Positions 44,968-53,789 of a DNA stretch of 64,000 nucleotides are shown piece after piece. Made by a program: the position numbers and the translations under genes. Under the pieces are notes generated by a model that worked only from the letters and a program-made list of their open reading frames with translations, ran no database searches and was not told the DNA's origin. Numbering within the stretch: position 1 is the stretch's first letter; each line of letters begins with the position of its first letter. The DNA comes from Candidatus Edwardsbacteria bacterium RifOxyA12_full_54_48 (GTDB lineage Bacteria > Edwardsbacteria > AC1 > EtOH8): NCBI GenBank assembly GCA_001777915.1, contig MFFN01000003.1, forward strand, positions 1 to 64,000. The letters run 5' to 3'.

Positions 44968-46062
44968 TCAATGCTTTCCGATACGCTGGTAAAAGGCGCT
45001 TAGTTTTCGGCCCTCGGCCGGCCAGTTGTATTTGTTTTTCACGGCCTCCCTTCCGTTGGCCCCCATTTTCCTGGCCTGGCCGGGATTGGCCAGTATATAT
45101 TCGATGGCCCGGGCCAGCCCGTCGGGATCCAGCGGATCGACGCATAACCCGCATTTGTTGCCCTCCACAATGCTCCTCCACAGGGGGAAATCGGAGGCGA
45201 TCAGAGGAAGGCCGGCCGACATGTATTCGAATATCTTGTTGGGCTGAGCATCGATATGGTTGGGCAGCGGGTGAAAGGTGACCACCCCGGCCGATGATCG
45301 GGACATTATCCTGGAGATCTCATCCCGGGAGCACCATCCCAGGTAATTCACCTTTTCCCATCCCCTGACCCCCTCCAGATGCTGCCGGTATTCCGGGGGA
45401 TCGAACTCTCCGGCCAGGTTCAGCCGGATGTCCCGGTTTACCAACCCCAGGGCAGTTACCAGTTCGGTATTGCCCCGGATCTGAGAGATGCCCCCGATGT
45501 AGCATATCTCATCATTGGCAGCATAGGGGCCGTCAACGATGCCGCTGGGGTAATTGTTGACGTTTACGACATTCTGGTTTATCCGGGCGAACCGGGAATT
45601 GATCTGGGGGGTGGCGGTGACGATCCCGGATAGTCTTCCGGCCGCCCGGTTCTCAAATGATTCGACAAGCCGGCTAAGTATTTTACGCAGCGGTTTGGGT
45701 ATCCAGTACCGGCCGTAAAGGGCCCGGGGCATATCCTCATGCACGTCGTAGATGACCGTCCGGCCCTTGTGTCTCATCAGCCAGGCGTACGGCAGGAACT
45801 CGATGTCGTGGAAGTGATAGATATCGGCCCCTTGGGCCATCGCCGTCCGGTAGGCGGCCAGGTTGGCGATCAGGAAACGCTTGATCCTCGGCAGGTCGAC
45901 ATCGGACAGGCCGATGATCTCAACGCCATTGGCCTTTTGGCTCACGGCCTTCCATACTATGAAGATCACCCGGTGGCCCTGGGCCGCCAGCCAGCTGCAT
46001 TCCTTTTCAAAGATCCGCACGTCGGTGGGCTTATGAACGGTGGTTATATGGCAGATAACCAT
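44968..46062 (-). CDS. Family 4 glycosyltransferase
   Basis: 364 residues from the ATG at 46062, which overlaps the stop of the upstream gene as ATGA; the frame remains open 66 codons further upstream but that stretch is Arg/Gly/Gln-rich shadow of the neighbouring gene. N-terminal MVICHITTVHKPTDVRIFEK and YDVHEDMPRALYGRYW are typical of GT4 enzymes related to teichuronic acid and capsule transferases. The donor site is HIDAQPNKIFEYMSAGLPLI (about 291-310). Acceptor and donor unknown. A 74-base gap follows before the next gene. Confidence 0.86.
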   Translation of the reverse strand: MVICHITTVHKPTDVRIFEKECSWLAAQGHRVIFIVWKAVSQKANGVEIIGLSDVDLPRIKRFLIANLAAYRTAMAQGADIYHFHDIEFLPYAWLMRHKGRTVIYDVHEDMPRALYGRYWIPKPLRKILSRLVESFENRAAGRLSGIVTATPQINSRFARINQNVVNVNNYPSGIVDGPYAANDEICYIGGISQIRGNTELVTALGLVNRDIRLNLAGEFDPPEYRQHLEGVRGWEKVNYLGWCSRDEISRIMSRSSAGVVTFHPLPNHIDAQPNKIFEYMSAGLPLIASDFPLWRSIVEGNKCGLCVDPLDPDGLARAIEYILANPGQARKMGANGREAVKNKYNWPAEGRKLSAFYQRIGKH

Positions 46063-47123
46063 CAGCCGGCCCTTCCGGCTTTCAGCAGTTCGGCATAAAT
46101 GCCGGCAAATATCTCCCGGTTGACGGCCACGGTGGCTTTCCGGCCGATGATCTCCCGGTTGATATTGGCCGCGGCCGCCGGATCGATCGACAGAGCTTGA
46201 TCGATCACGCCGCTCTCCCCTTCGTTGACCACTTTGCCGTTGACCCCGTCGCTGATCCATTCCCGGTTGGCCGGCAGGTCGGAGACCACCGGAAGGCAGC
46301 CGCAGGCCATGGCCTCCAACAGGCTCACCGAGGTGGCGTCGCTCCGGGGGACGGATATGAATATCCTGGCCCGGTTGTAATAAGCCCCGTTTTCCCTGGA
46401 CCCCAGAAGCCCCACAAAATCAATCTTGTCTCGCAGACCCAGGTCCTGCACCTGCTGCTTTAGCTGTCCGGTCTCAGTCCCTTGCCCGGCGATCACCAGA
46501 CGCCAATCTTCTTTGGCGGTGTTCATAAATTCATGGAAATATTCTATTACTTTATCGATCCGATATAACTTACCATGCATGCGGTTTGAATATATGAGGT
46601 TCTCCTTTGGTATCCCCCGGTTAGGTTCAACCCCTATTCCCAGGTTGGCGATGACTATCTTCATCCGTTTACTCCCGGCCAGGTCCTCCATGGCCTTGGC
46701 CATATACAGCGAATCGGAGGTGCAGATATCAGCCCGGCTGATATTATACCTTACCATCTGCCGATAAAATAACCCCTGTTCGGGGGTCGCCAGGATATCG
46801 CTTCCCAACGCCGTCAGAACTTTGGGGACCTTATATCGTCCGACGGCCAGGATAGTGGCGGTGGCGGTAGTGTTGGCCTGCATGATATGTACTACCTCCG
46901 GCCGGTACTTTTTATAGATTTTGCGAATGGCGCCCACTGTCCTCAGAAAGGAGAAGGGATTCCTGACGGAAAAATCAACCGTCATTATTTCCGTCGCACA
47001 GCATTCGCCCTCTCCCGAGGGGCCGTTGGTAACAACTATGACCGTTTCGAACTGGTCCTGGACCATCCGGCAGAATCGCCACAGATGGCAGGAATCGGCG
47101 CCCACCAGCAGCAGACCCTTCAT
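46062..47123 (-). CDS. Family 4 glycosyltransferase
   Basis: 353 residues, GT-B. It begins MKGLLLVGADSCHLWRFCRM, then VVHIMQANTTATATILAVG and VLTALGSDILATPEQGL, the last being a conserved acceptor-domain loop in this group. The C-terminal signature is PRSDATSVSLLEAMACGCLP (about 267-286). Proteins of this layout occur in O-antigen and capsule loci of diverse anaerobes. It overlaps both neighbours by 1-4 bases. Confidence 0.86.
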   Translation of the reverse strand: MKGLLLVGADSCHLWRFCRMVQDQFETVIVVTNGPSGEGECCATEIMTVDFSVRNPFSFLRTVGAIRKIYKKYRPEVVHIMQANTTATATILAVGRYKVPKVLTALGSDILATPEQGLFYRQMVRYNISRADICTSDSLYMAKAMEDLAGSKRMKIVIANLGIGVEPNRGIPKENLIYSNRMHGKLYRIDKVIEYFHEFMNTAKEDWRLVIAGQGTETGQLKQQVQDLGLRDKIDFVGLLGSRENGAYYNRARIFISVPRSDATSVSLLEAMACGCLPVVSDLPANREWISDGVNGKVVNEGESGVIDQALSIDPAAAANINREIIGRKATVAVNREIFAGIYAELLKAGRAG

Positions 47124-48334
47124 TGTCCCAACACTCCATCAGAATATTCCCGGATCTGATGATAGCTCAGTCCGCAGAGCATTGCATATAGGGATAGGAA
47201 CCTGGCATCGGTAAGCGGGTTGTTGGAAAAAGCCGCCAGCAGGATGATGACCGAAAACAAAATCAGCATTTTGGGGTATGGCAGGCTCCGGTAACGCCAG
47301 CCGTGAATGACCGGGATCAGCACCTGACCCAGGTACATGGCCAATCCAATCAGTCCGTAGCGCCAGGCCATCAAAAAATATTCGCTCTCGGAGTACAGAT
47401 GGTTCTGGTAAAAGTAATCCTTGTTGGGCCCGTAGCCTATCCAGGGAGATCGCCTTATCATTTCGGCCAGATGATCCCATATCTCCAGACGGTTCATAAA
47501 GGACATATTGCTTGCCAAGTCCGTCCTCCAGAGAGAGGATATATAGCCGATATTGAACAACGCCACCGCTCCCAGCATTATACCGCCGGATGTCAGCAGG
47601 ATCGCCGCACTTTTCAGGGAAAATTTCTGCATCTGCCAATTGACCAGCAACATGGCCAGCAATGCCAGGGCTGCCGTCTTGGATCCGGTCAGCATCACCA
47701 TCGTCACCGAGACCAGGCCAAAAAGAACAACCCATAGGTTCTTTTTGGCCGACAGGAAATAAGCCGCGAAGAATGACCAGAGGATGGCATTGTTGTTGGG
47801 ATTGCCCATCACCCCCAGCAGTCTTTTAGGGGCCGAGCGCCCCAGACTGTCAAGTCCGAACCCGGCCAGGCGGGCGCTGTCGGCATAAAATGGCATCACC
47901 CATTTATTGAAATCGAACAGGTTGAGATAATTCAAGATATTGAAGGCCAGCAACAGTCCGAATACCGGCCGGGCCAGTTTTTCCCATCCATTGGGGGCCT
48001 GGTCCTTTAACAGCAGGCAGACGAAGACGATAATAACAGCATACTTGAACAGTTTATAATATTCAAAATAATCCCTCAGGACAAAAAAACGGCCGTTGCC
48101 CAGCATGCAGGCCAATATCCATACCGCAAAGAGGTTGATATAAATTAAATAGGCCGCCAATCCTTTGGAAAGCGGCAGAGGACGTTTGATGTTGAATATC
48201 AACACCAGGGTCATCAGATACACCGCCAGGTCCTCGGACCTCAGCAAAGGAACTCCTCCGCCCAGGCTGATGTTGGGCAGGAGAAACAGGCCCCCGACAA
48301 AAAAAGCCGCTATGACGTTATAGGCCCTTTTCAT
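47120..48334 (-). CDS. O-antigen polymerase-like membrane protein (Wzy candidate)
   Basis: 404 residues with about 11 membrane helices. The large periplasmic loop around 285-325 contains MIRRSPWIGYGPNKDYF and NHLYSESEYFLMAWRYGLIG, the usual Wzy/Wzy_C pattern of a G-x-G before a loop and an aromatic helix after. Because another ligase/polymerase (42469-43662) lies in the same operon, one of the two may polymerise and the other ligate. Sequence alone does not settle which. Confidence 0.78.
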   Translation of the reverse strand: MKRAYNVIAAFFVGGLFLLPNISLGGGVPLLRSEDLAVYLMTLVLIFNIKRPLPLSKGLAAYLIYINLFAVWILACMLGNGRFFVLRDYFEYYKLFKYAVIIVFVCLLLKDQAPNGWEKLARPVFGLLLAFNILNYLNLFDFNKWVMPFYADSARLAGFGLDSLGRSAPKRLLGVMGNPNNNAILWSFFAAYFLSAKKNLWVVLFGLVSVTMVMLTGSKTAALALLAMLLVNWQMQKFSLKSAAILLTSGGIMLGAVALFNIGYISSLWRTDLASNMSFMNRLEIWDHLAEMIRRSPWIGYGPNKDYFYQNHLYSESEYFLMAWRYGLIGLAMYLGQVLIPVIHGWRYRSLPYPKMLILFSVIILLAAFSNNPLTDARFLSLYAMLCGLSYHQIREYSDGVLGQ

Positions 48335-48350
48335 GGCCGCTGAGCGGACA

Positions 48351-48587
48351 TCAGATGCCGGAAGCCCCGGCCTGGGCCAGCTTTTCTCTCAGCTGTTTCA
48401 GGGTCAGATCCCCGGTCATCTGAAAAGCACTCAGATCGAGGCCCAGGATGGTTTCCAGCTCCAGCTGCAGATTGATGACATTCATCGAATCCCACCCGGG
48501 GATATCGTAAAGCTTCAGCCCGTCGACCACCTGTTCGTCCTTCAGCTCGGGGAAAACATTCTTCAGGGCGGTTCTGATCTTCTCCAT
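48351..48587 (-). CDS. Acyl carrier protein (specialised)
   Basis: 78 residues, one ACP domain. The phosphopantetheine attachment serine is Ser34 in the context PGWDSMNVINLQLELE, which differs from the DSL of fatty-acid AcpP and resembles ACPs of accessory pathways. AGGAGG is placed ideally before the ATG. Immediately upstream are a ketoacyl synthase III-like gene and a hexapeptide acyltransferase, so it probably carries an acyl group destined for a sugar of the surface glycan. Confidence 0.88.
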   Translation of the reverse strand: MEKIRTALKNVFPELKDEQVVDGLKLYDIPGWDSMNVINLQLELETILGLDLSAFQMTGDLTLKQLREKLAQAGASGI

Positions 48588-48596
48588 CGTAACCTC

Positions 48597-49574
48597 CTAT
48601 AATTTAATTAAGGCGGCACCCCAGGAAAGGCCCCCGCCAAAGGCCACCAGCAGCACCTGATCCCCGGGGCCGGCCGACCCGCTGGCCACCACCTCGCTCA
48701 GGGCTATCATCACTGAAGCCCCGGCAGTATTGCCGTAATTGTAAAGATTGACATAAAATTTGGAGCGGGGTATGCCCGAATTAACCGCTATGGCGTCGAT
48801 GATGCTGATATTGGCCTGATGGGGCACCACGACCTTCAACTGCGATCTATCGACCTGGTATTTGGCCAAAATCTCATCGATGATTTCGCTGCCCCGGGCC
48901 ACCGCAAAATCGTACACCTCCCGCCCTTTCATGGTGAAATACCAGTCCCGGGGGTTGCTTACCTGGGGCCCCGGCAACATGGTCCCGCCCCCCGGGACCT
49001 GGATGACATCGTGCCCCCGGCCGTCGGTTTTGATTATCGATCCGATGATGCCGGGCGAGGCCGGATCGCTGCCCAGCAGGACCGCCGCGGCGCCGTCGCC
49101 GAAATAAGGAAAGGTTGCAAAATCGCTGGGATTCAGTATTTTGGAGTAAAGTTCGGAAGCGATGACCAGAATGTTGTCGTATTGGCCGGATCTTATCAGG
49201 CAGTCGGCGAAATGCAAAGCATATATCCCGCCGCTGCAGACGCTGTTGACATCGACTGCGAATGCTTGGTCGGCATTAAGCAGGGCCTGGACCCTGGCAG
49301 CGGTGGCGGGCTGGATCCGGTCCGGAGAGGAGGTGGCCAGAATTATCCCCTGCACTTTGCCGGGATCGAGGCCGGCCTTGGCCAAACACTCCCTGGCGGC
49401 CAAATAGGCCAGGTCGGAGGTGCACTGCTCCGGGGCCGCGTAATGCCTGGCCTTTATTCCCGTCTTCTGCTCGATCAGGGGAATGGCGTTGGACGGAAAC
49501 TGCTTCAGGTCGGAATTTCTCACCTCCGCTCCGGGGATGTGGTGGCCGGTGGATATTATCCTGCTATGCATCAT
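48597..49574 (-). CDS. 3-oxoacyl-ACP synthase III-like enzyme (FabH family)
   Basis: 325 residues, thiolase fold. The catalytic triad is visible: Cys113 in DVNSVCSGGIYAL, His252 in VVPHQANISI and Asn282 in YNYGNTAGAS. GDGAAAVLLGS (about 159-169) is also conserved. It should condense an acyl-CoA starter with malonyl-ACP, or transfer an acyl group in the style of the FabH relatives in antibiotic and sugar pathways. It sits between the ACP gene (9-base gap) and the acyltransferase gene (11-base overlap), which points to a dedicated acyl-modification cassette rather than general fatty acid synthesis. Confidence 0.9.
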   Translation of the reverse strand: MMHSRIISTGHHIPGAEVRNSDLKQFPSNAIPLIEQKTGIKARHYAAPEQCTSDLAYLAARECLAKAGLDPGKVQGIILATSSPDRIQPATAARVQALLNADQAFAVDVNSVCSGGIYALHFADCLIRSGQYDNILVIASELYSKILNPSDFATFPYFGDGAAAVLLGSDPASPGIIGSIIKTDGRGHDVIQVPGGGTMLPGPQVSNPRDWYFTMKGREVYDFAVARGSEIIDEILAKYQVDRSQLKVVVPHQANISIIDAIAVNSGIPRSKFYVNLYNYGNTAGASVMIALSEVVASGSAGPGDQVLLVAFGGGLSWGAALIKL

Positions 49575-50160
49575 CGTTCCCTTCTGCCCATTGACTATAC
49601 AGAGGCTCCAGCTCCGGGTATTTTCTCAGGAAAGCCTGGTCGGTCTTCCTGGTGTCGCCGATGACCTTGGCGGGATTGCCTCCGATGATGGCAAAATCCG
49701 GGAACTCCCCCCGGACGTAGCTGTGGGCGGCCACGATCGACCCCTTCCCTATGCTGGTGTTCGGCATCAGTATCGAATGCGGCCCGATAAAACTGTACTT
49801 TCCTACGGTGACCGGCCCGGTGATGTAACCTTTGAGCTGATGGTGATCGCTGTATTTCTCCCCGTAAAGCCTTATGGAGATATGGCTGGAATGGGTGAAT
49901 ATCCCCACCCAGCCTCCTATCTGGCAGCCCTCTTTGATGGTCAGGCCGTGGGAGGCATCCAGGATGGAGTAATGGAAAACGAACACGTTGTCCTCCAGCA
50001 CCAGCCCCCCCGGGGAAACGATCACCGCGGTATTGCTGATCCGGGTGTTCCGGAGAACTTTCCGGCCAGGCCCCCGCTTGACCCTCACCATCTGGGGCTG
50101 ATACAGCCGGCTGATCTCCGATATCACCCTGGCCCTTACCCGGCCGATTATGTTACCCAT
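49564..50160 (-). CDS. Hexapeptide-repeat acyltransferase (WbbJ/LbH family)
   Basis: 198 residues with left-handed beta-helix repeats (for example ISNTAVIVSPGGLVLEDNVF and VTVGKYSFIGPHSILMPNTS). The catalytic His is likely in IFTHSSHISIRLYGE, the position used by NodL/LacA/WbbJ-type O-acetyltransferases. The neighbouring ACP and ketoacyl synthase suggest that it may use an acyl-ACP donor; acetyl-CoA is the alternative. It overlaps the flippase gene by 8 bases. Confidence 0.82.
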   Translation of the reverse strand: MGNIIGRVRARVISEISRLYQPQMVRVKRGPGRKVLRNTRISNTAVIVSPGGLVLEDNVFVFHYSILDASHGLTIKEGCQIGGWVGIFTHSSHISIRLYGEKYSDHHQLKGYITGPVTVGKYSFIGPHSILMPNTSIGKGSIVAAHSYVRGEFPDFAIIGGNPAKVIGDTRKTDQAFLRKYPELEPLYSQWAEGNDDA

Positions 50161-51457
50161 AGGCCTCCGATCTCTTTCCGGATATTTTATAGAGCCACAC
50201 CAGGGCCCCGCTTAGATAGGCCAGTTGGGTGGCCGAAAGCATATACAGCCCGGCCTGGATGCTATGGGCCACCACTGCTCCGTATAAAACAGACAGCACC
50301 AACAGCAGGTTGCCGAACAGCCCCAGATACAGCACCTCCTTCTGTTTGTTCACTATGATCGGGATCTGGGACAGGGGCGACACGATAAAGTTCAGGAACA
50401 GCCAGGGGGATAATATCCGGGCGTACTCCCCGGCCGCCTGCCAGCGCCCGCCGAAAACCATCGAGAACAGCGCCGGAGAAAAGAGATATATCAGGATAAA
50501 AATCGGCAGGGCCGCCAGAAACAGCCCGGCGATGGTCCTCCCCACCAGTTTTTGGAGGTCCTGACCGCTATTATAGGTTTCCGCCGCCTTCTGCAGAAAG
50601 ACCTGAGACAGCGAAGCCCCCATCAGGGTAAGCGGGGCCCGCAGGATCCTGACGGTCAGGGTGTACAGCCCCAGGGTGACGCTGCCGAAATAAAAAGTGA
50701 TCAGGAAATTCGTGCCGGAGAGCTGCAGCATATCCATGAAAGCGTGCAGCGAATTGATCAGGGGGAAATCTTTGTATCTCCTGGCGTTGGATTTTATTTT
50801 TTCCCAGCTGATGGCACCGGGGATGCGGTTTTTATCCCTCCATATCTGGTATCCCAATATCCCGGTAGCCACGCTTTGTCCCAGGACCCCGCCGCCGATC
50901 AGTCCTCCAACCCCCCACCCCCCCAGGCCCATTCCGATATTGGCCAGGGAGGATGATCCGTATTGGAACACCCGGGAGGCCGAGAGCCTTTTATACTGTT
51001 TGTTGCGGTTCGACCAGTAATTGAATATCTGATAGGCCCCGGTCAGTACTATGGAACAGGGGACCAGATACAGCCAGGGGGCCAGCTTCAGGTCCCCCAG
51101 AGCCAGGGCGATCCTGTTTTTTGCCAACACCACGGCCAGCAGGGAAAGTCCGCTTACGGCGATGGTGATCAGGCCCGACAGGGCCATGATGTTGAGGGCA
51201 TCGTCATCTCCGGCCGGAAGCATGATGGCCATCTCGTAACGGCCGGTGGCGATAATGCTGAACAGGGAGACCACGGACAGGTACAGGGCAAACATCCCGA
51301 ATTCCGACGGCGAATAGATCCTGGTCAGTATCGGAGAGATGCCCAGCTGAATGGCCTGGGCGATTATGGTCCCGGTCATCAGGGTGGCTACGTTGACGGC
51401 GAACTTTCCGCGAGCGTAGTTTTTGATATTGACATTGTCGTTAAAAAAATAACCCAT
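50153..51457 (-). CDS. Polysaccharide flippase (Wzx/PST family)
   Basis: 434 residues, about 12 membrane helices, lipopolysaccharide-type exporter of the MOP superfamily. N-terminal landmarks are GTIIAQAIQLGISPILTRIY and SPSEFGMFALYLSVVSL. The soluble loops are short and basic. This second flippase lies within the second glycan block beside Wzz and a second initiating transferase, so it probably exports that block's repeat unit. The start at 51457 has weak ribosome-binding potential; the next upstream gene ends 21 bases away. Confidence 0.86.
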   Translation of the reverse strand: MGYFFNDNVNIKNYARGKFAVNVATLMTGTIIAQAIQLGISPILTRIYSPSEFGMFALYLSVVSLFSIIATGRYEMAIMLPAGDDDALNIMALSGLITIAVSGLSLLAVVLAKNRIALALGDLKLAPWLYLVPCSIVLTGAYQIFNYWSNRNKQYKRLSASRVFQYGSSSLANIGMGLGGWGVGGLIGGGVLGQSVATGILGYQIWRDKNRIPGAISWEKIKSNARRYKDFPLINSLHAFMDMLQLSGTNFLITFYFGSVTLGLYTLTVRILRAPLTLMGASLSQVFLQKAAETYNSGQDLQKLVGRTIAGLFLAALPIFILIYLFSPALFSMVFGGRWQAAGEYARILSPWLFLNFIVSPLSQIPIIVNKQKEVLYLGLFGNLLLVLSVLYGAVVAHSIQAGLYMLSATQLAYLSGALVWLYKISGKRSEAYG

Positions 51458-51478
51458 TCCGCTATAAAAACTTCAGGT

Positions 51479-52351
51479 TCAGCACGATCGGTCCCTGACC
51501 GCCCCTTTGATGAACACCGCCAGCAGTCCCAGCATCAGCCCCAGAGCCAGAGACATCAATACAGTGGAAAGAACTTTCGGCCTTATGGGGTCCGTCCCGG
51601 CCACCGGCTTTCCAATGATCCGGTAGCCGGTCAGGTTCTCCAGGCTGTTGCGAAGATTATTGATCTTCACTTTGAAATCGTTGATCGAGGTCTCCAGCTC
51701 GGCCGGATTGAAGTTGGGGTTCTGCCGGAAACTGCCGGATCTCTGCAGGCCTTCCCTGATCAGCAGGGCCTTCTGCAGATTCTCTTCGGTGTCCCTGATG
51801 CTTTGATCCAGGGACTTCCGTTCTTCTTCTATCTTCTGCTTGATGAACAGATTGTCATTTAAATGGGCGATGGCCCCCAGCAAGGCCTTCTCAGCCGGCG
51901 GCCCCGGTTGTCTGGTCTGCACTACCAACCTGAATATATTCTCCGATCCCTTTATCTCCTCGCACCTTATCCCCTCGATGATCGCAGCATCGCCTGGGGG
52001 GAACATTGTCCCCGGCGGGCCCGATTTGATACGGTCCCATAGCTGGTTTATCATGGCCTTGGTCTCGGGGATGTTGACCAGAGAGACGGTGGTGGGCTTT
52101 GATTTAAGGGGACTGGTCCCCCCCACATTCACCAGGACGAACAGGGTTCCTTTGGATTCGGAGGAGATGGCCGCCAGTTTGCCGCTTTCCGGAACGGCCG
52201 CCAAGGCTTCGGCCTGGTATATTTTGGGGGAGGTCAATGAGAATATCAGCCCCGCCAGGGCGGCCAGGATCATAGCAGATCCGATGATCCTCCAGCCCCG
52301 GAATACCTGTTGCCACAGGTCCTTTAGCTCCCGGTCGTTCGGGTTATCCAT
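51479..52351 (-). CDS. Wzz-like chain-length determinant / polysaccharide co-polymerase
   Basis: 290 residues from the ATG at 52351 (GGAGG six bases upstream). Membrane helices lie at about 21-42 and 262-283, with a periplasmic domain between that includes a coiled coil (about 170-250, KQKIEEERKSLDQSIRDTEE). The pre-helix proline region PKVLSTVLMSLALGLMLG resembles the Wzz TM2 motif. There is no C-terminal tyrosine kinase domain. It probably sets the length of the polymer made by one of the Wzy-like proteins. Confidence 0.85.
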   Translation of the reverse strand: MDNPNDRELKDLWQQVFRGWRIIGSAMILAALAGLIFSLTSPKIYQAEALAAVPESGKLAAISSESKGTLFVLVNVGGTSPLKSKPTTVSLVNIPETKAMINQLWDRIKSGPPGTMFPPGDAAIIEGIRCEEIKGSENIFRLVVQTRQPGPPAEKALLGAIAHLNDNLFIKQKIEEERKSLDQSIRDTEENLQKALLIREGLQRSGSFRQNPNFNPAELETSINDFKVKINNLRNSLENLTGYRIIGKPVAGTDPIRPKVLSTVLMSLALGLMLGLLAVFIKGAVRDRSC

Positions 52352-52373
52352 GGCGCCCTCCGTTATAGGTTTA

Positions 52374-53789
52374 TCAATAAGCATTCCGGGGGAATATCAC
52401 CTGAAGCACGGTCCGGATCAGTATCTTGACGTCCAGGAACAGCGACCAGTTCTCGATGTAGAAGATGTCGCACTTGGTGCGTTCCACGATCGAGGTGTCC
52501 CCCCTCCAGCCGTTGACCTGGGCCCAGCCGGTGACGCCGGATTTCATCTTGTGCCGGGAGGCATAGCGCGGGATCTGGTCCTTGAATTTCTCCACGAAGA
52601 ACGGCCGTTCCGGACGGGGCCCCACCAGGCTCATATCCCCCATGATGACATTGAAAATCTGGGGCAGCTCGTCCAGGCTGTATTTGCGCAGAAAGGCGCC
52701 CAGCGAGGTCCGGCGGTCGTCGTTGGGCTTGGCCCACACCGGCCCGGTCCTGTCCTCGGCCCCCATCCGCATCGAGCGGAATTTCAGCATGTTAAAAGTC
52801 TCTCCGTCATACCCCACCCGCTCCTGGGCGTAGAATACCGGCCCGGGGGAGGTAAGTTTGATCAGCCCGGCCAGCAGCAGGTACAGCGGCGAAAGGACCA
52901 CCAGTCCCAGGGTGGCGGCGGCCAGATCGAAGATCCTTTTATTGATCAGGTCCCATTCCGTCAGCGGGATCTCCCGCAGGCCGATCACCGGTATATTGCC
53001 CAGCTGGGAGATGCTGGTGTCCCGGCCGATCATATCCATCAGGTCGGGCACGAATTTCACCTCCACCGGCCGGTGTTCCGCGGAGTTGACTATCTCGTTG
53101 AGGTCGGACTGCATATCATGCGGCAGGACTATGAACAGGGCATCCAGCCGGTATTCGTCTATCAGCCGGGATATCTCGCTGTATTTTTTTACCTCCAGTT
53201 GCTTGACCGCTGTCTCGCCCAAGACCGGTTCGTCGGCTCCGTTGGCCGAGATCAGGCATTCAATCCCGTAGCCATACTCGGGATTGAATTTCAGCTGTTC
53301 GATGATCTTAAGGGCGATGTCCCCGCTGCCGATGATGGCGGTCCTTTTCAGTCCGACGCCATGTTTGGCCACGATCCGTCTGAAAATGCTTACCGCCATG
53401 ATCCGCTGGGCCGAAAGCAGGAAGAAGGACAACACCGTCGCCATGGCCAGCACCAGCCGGGACCAGACCACCTCCCGGTAGAAAAAGGAAAAGGCCATGA
53501 TGGCCACGATCCCCACAAAAGTGCCCTTGGCCACCCGGTAGATCTCCTCGTCGGGAGCGAACCGGCTGCGGTTCTCATACAGCCCCAGCAACCAGAAGAT
53601 GCTGACCCATAAAAAGGCCACCACCAGGGACCCGACAAAATACGGCCTGAAAGGCGGACGGCCCAGAGGAATGGGAAACAGATGGGAATCGAACCGCACC
53701 CAGAATGAAAGGATGAATGCCAGTGCGATGACCAATACATCGGCGGTCATGATCATCCCGGAATATGTCAGCTGCCATCTGCGGTTCAT
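52374..53789 (-). CDS. Initiating hexose-1-phosphate transferase (WcaJ/WbaP-type)
   Basis: 471 residues. Four N-terminal membrane helices (about 10-115), a CoA-binding-like/Rossmann middle domain beginning KRTAIIGSGDIALKII, a fifth helix near 282-303, and a C-terminal transferase domain with AQERVGYDGETFNMLKFRSM, SLDELPQIFNVIMGDMSLVG and a conserved VTGWAQVNGWRGDT. It transfers hexose-1-phosphate (often glucose or galactose) from UDP-sugar to undecaprenyl phosphate. It is the second initiating enzyme in the window, 10.5 kb from the PglC-type one, which suggests two different repeat units. Confidence 0.92.
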   Translation of the reverse strand: MNRRWQLTYSGMIMTADVLVIALAFILSFWVRFDSHLFPIPLGRPPFRPYFVGSLVVAFLWVSIFWLLGLYENRSRFAPDEEIYRVAKGTFVGIVAIMAFSFFYREVVWSRLVLAMATVLSFFLLSAQRIMAVSIFRRIVAKHGVGLKRTAIIGSGDIALKIIEQLKFNPEYGYGIECLISANGADEPVLGETAVKQLEVKKYSEISRLIDEYRLDALFIVLPHDMQSDLNEIVNSAEHRPVEVKFVPDLMDMIGRDTSISQLGNIPVIGLREIPLTEWDLINKRIFDLAAATLGLVVLSPLYLLLAGLIKLTSPGPVFYAQERVGYDGETFNMLKFRSMRMGAEDRTGPVWAKPNDDRRTSLGAFLRKYSLDELPQIFNVIMGDMSLVGPRPERPFFVEKFKDQIPRYASRHKMKSGVTGWAQVNGWRGDTSIVERTKCDIFYIENWSLFLDVKILIRTVLQVIFPRNAY

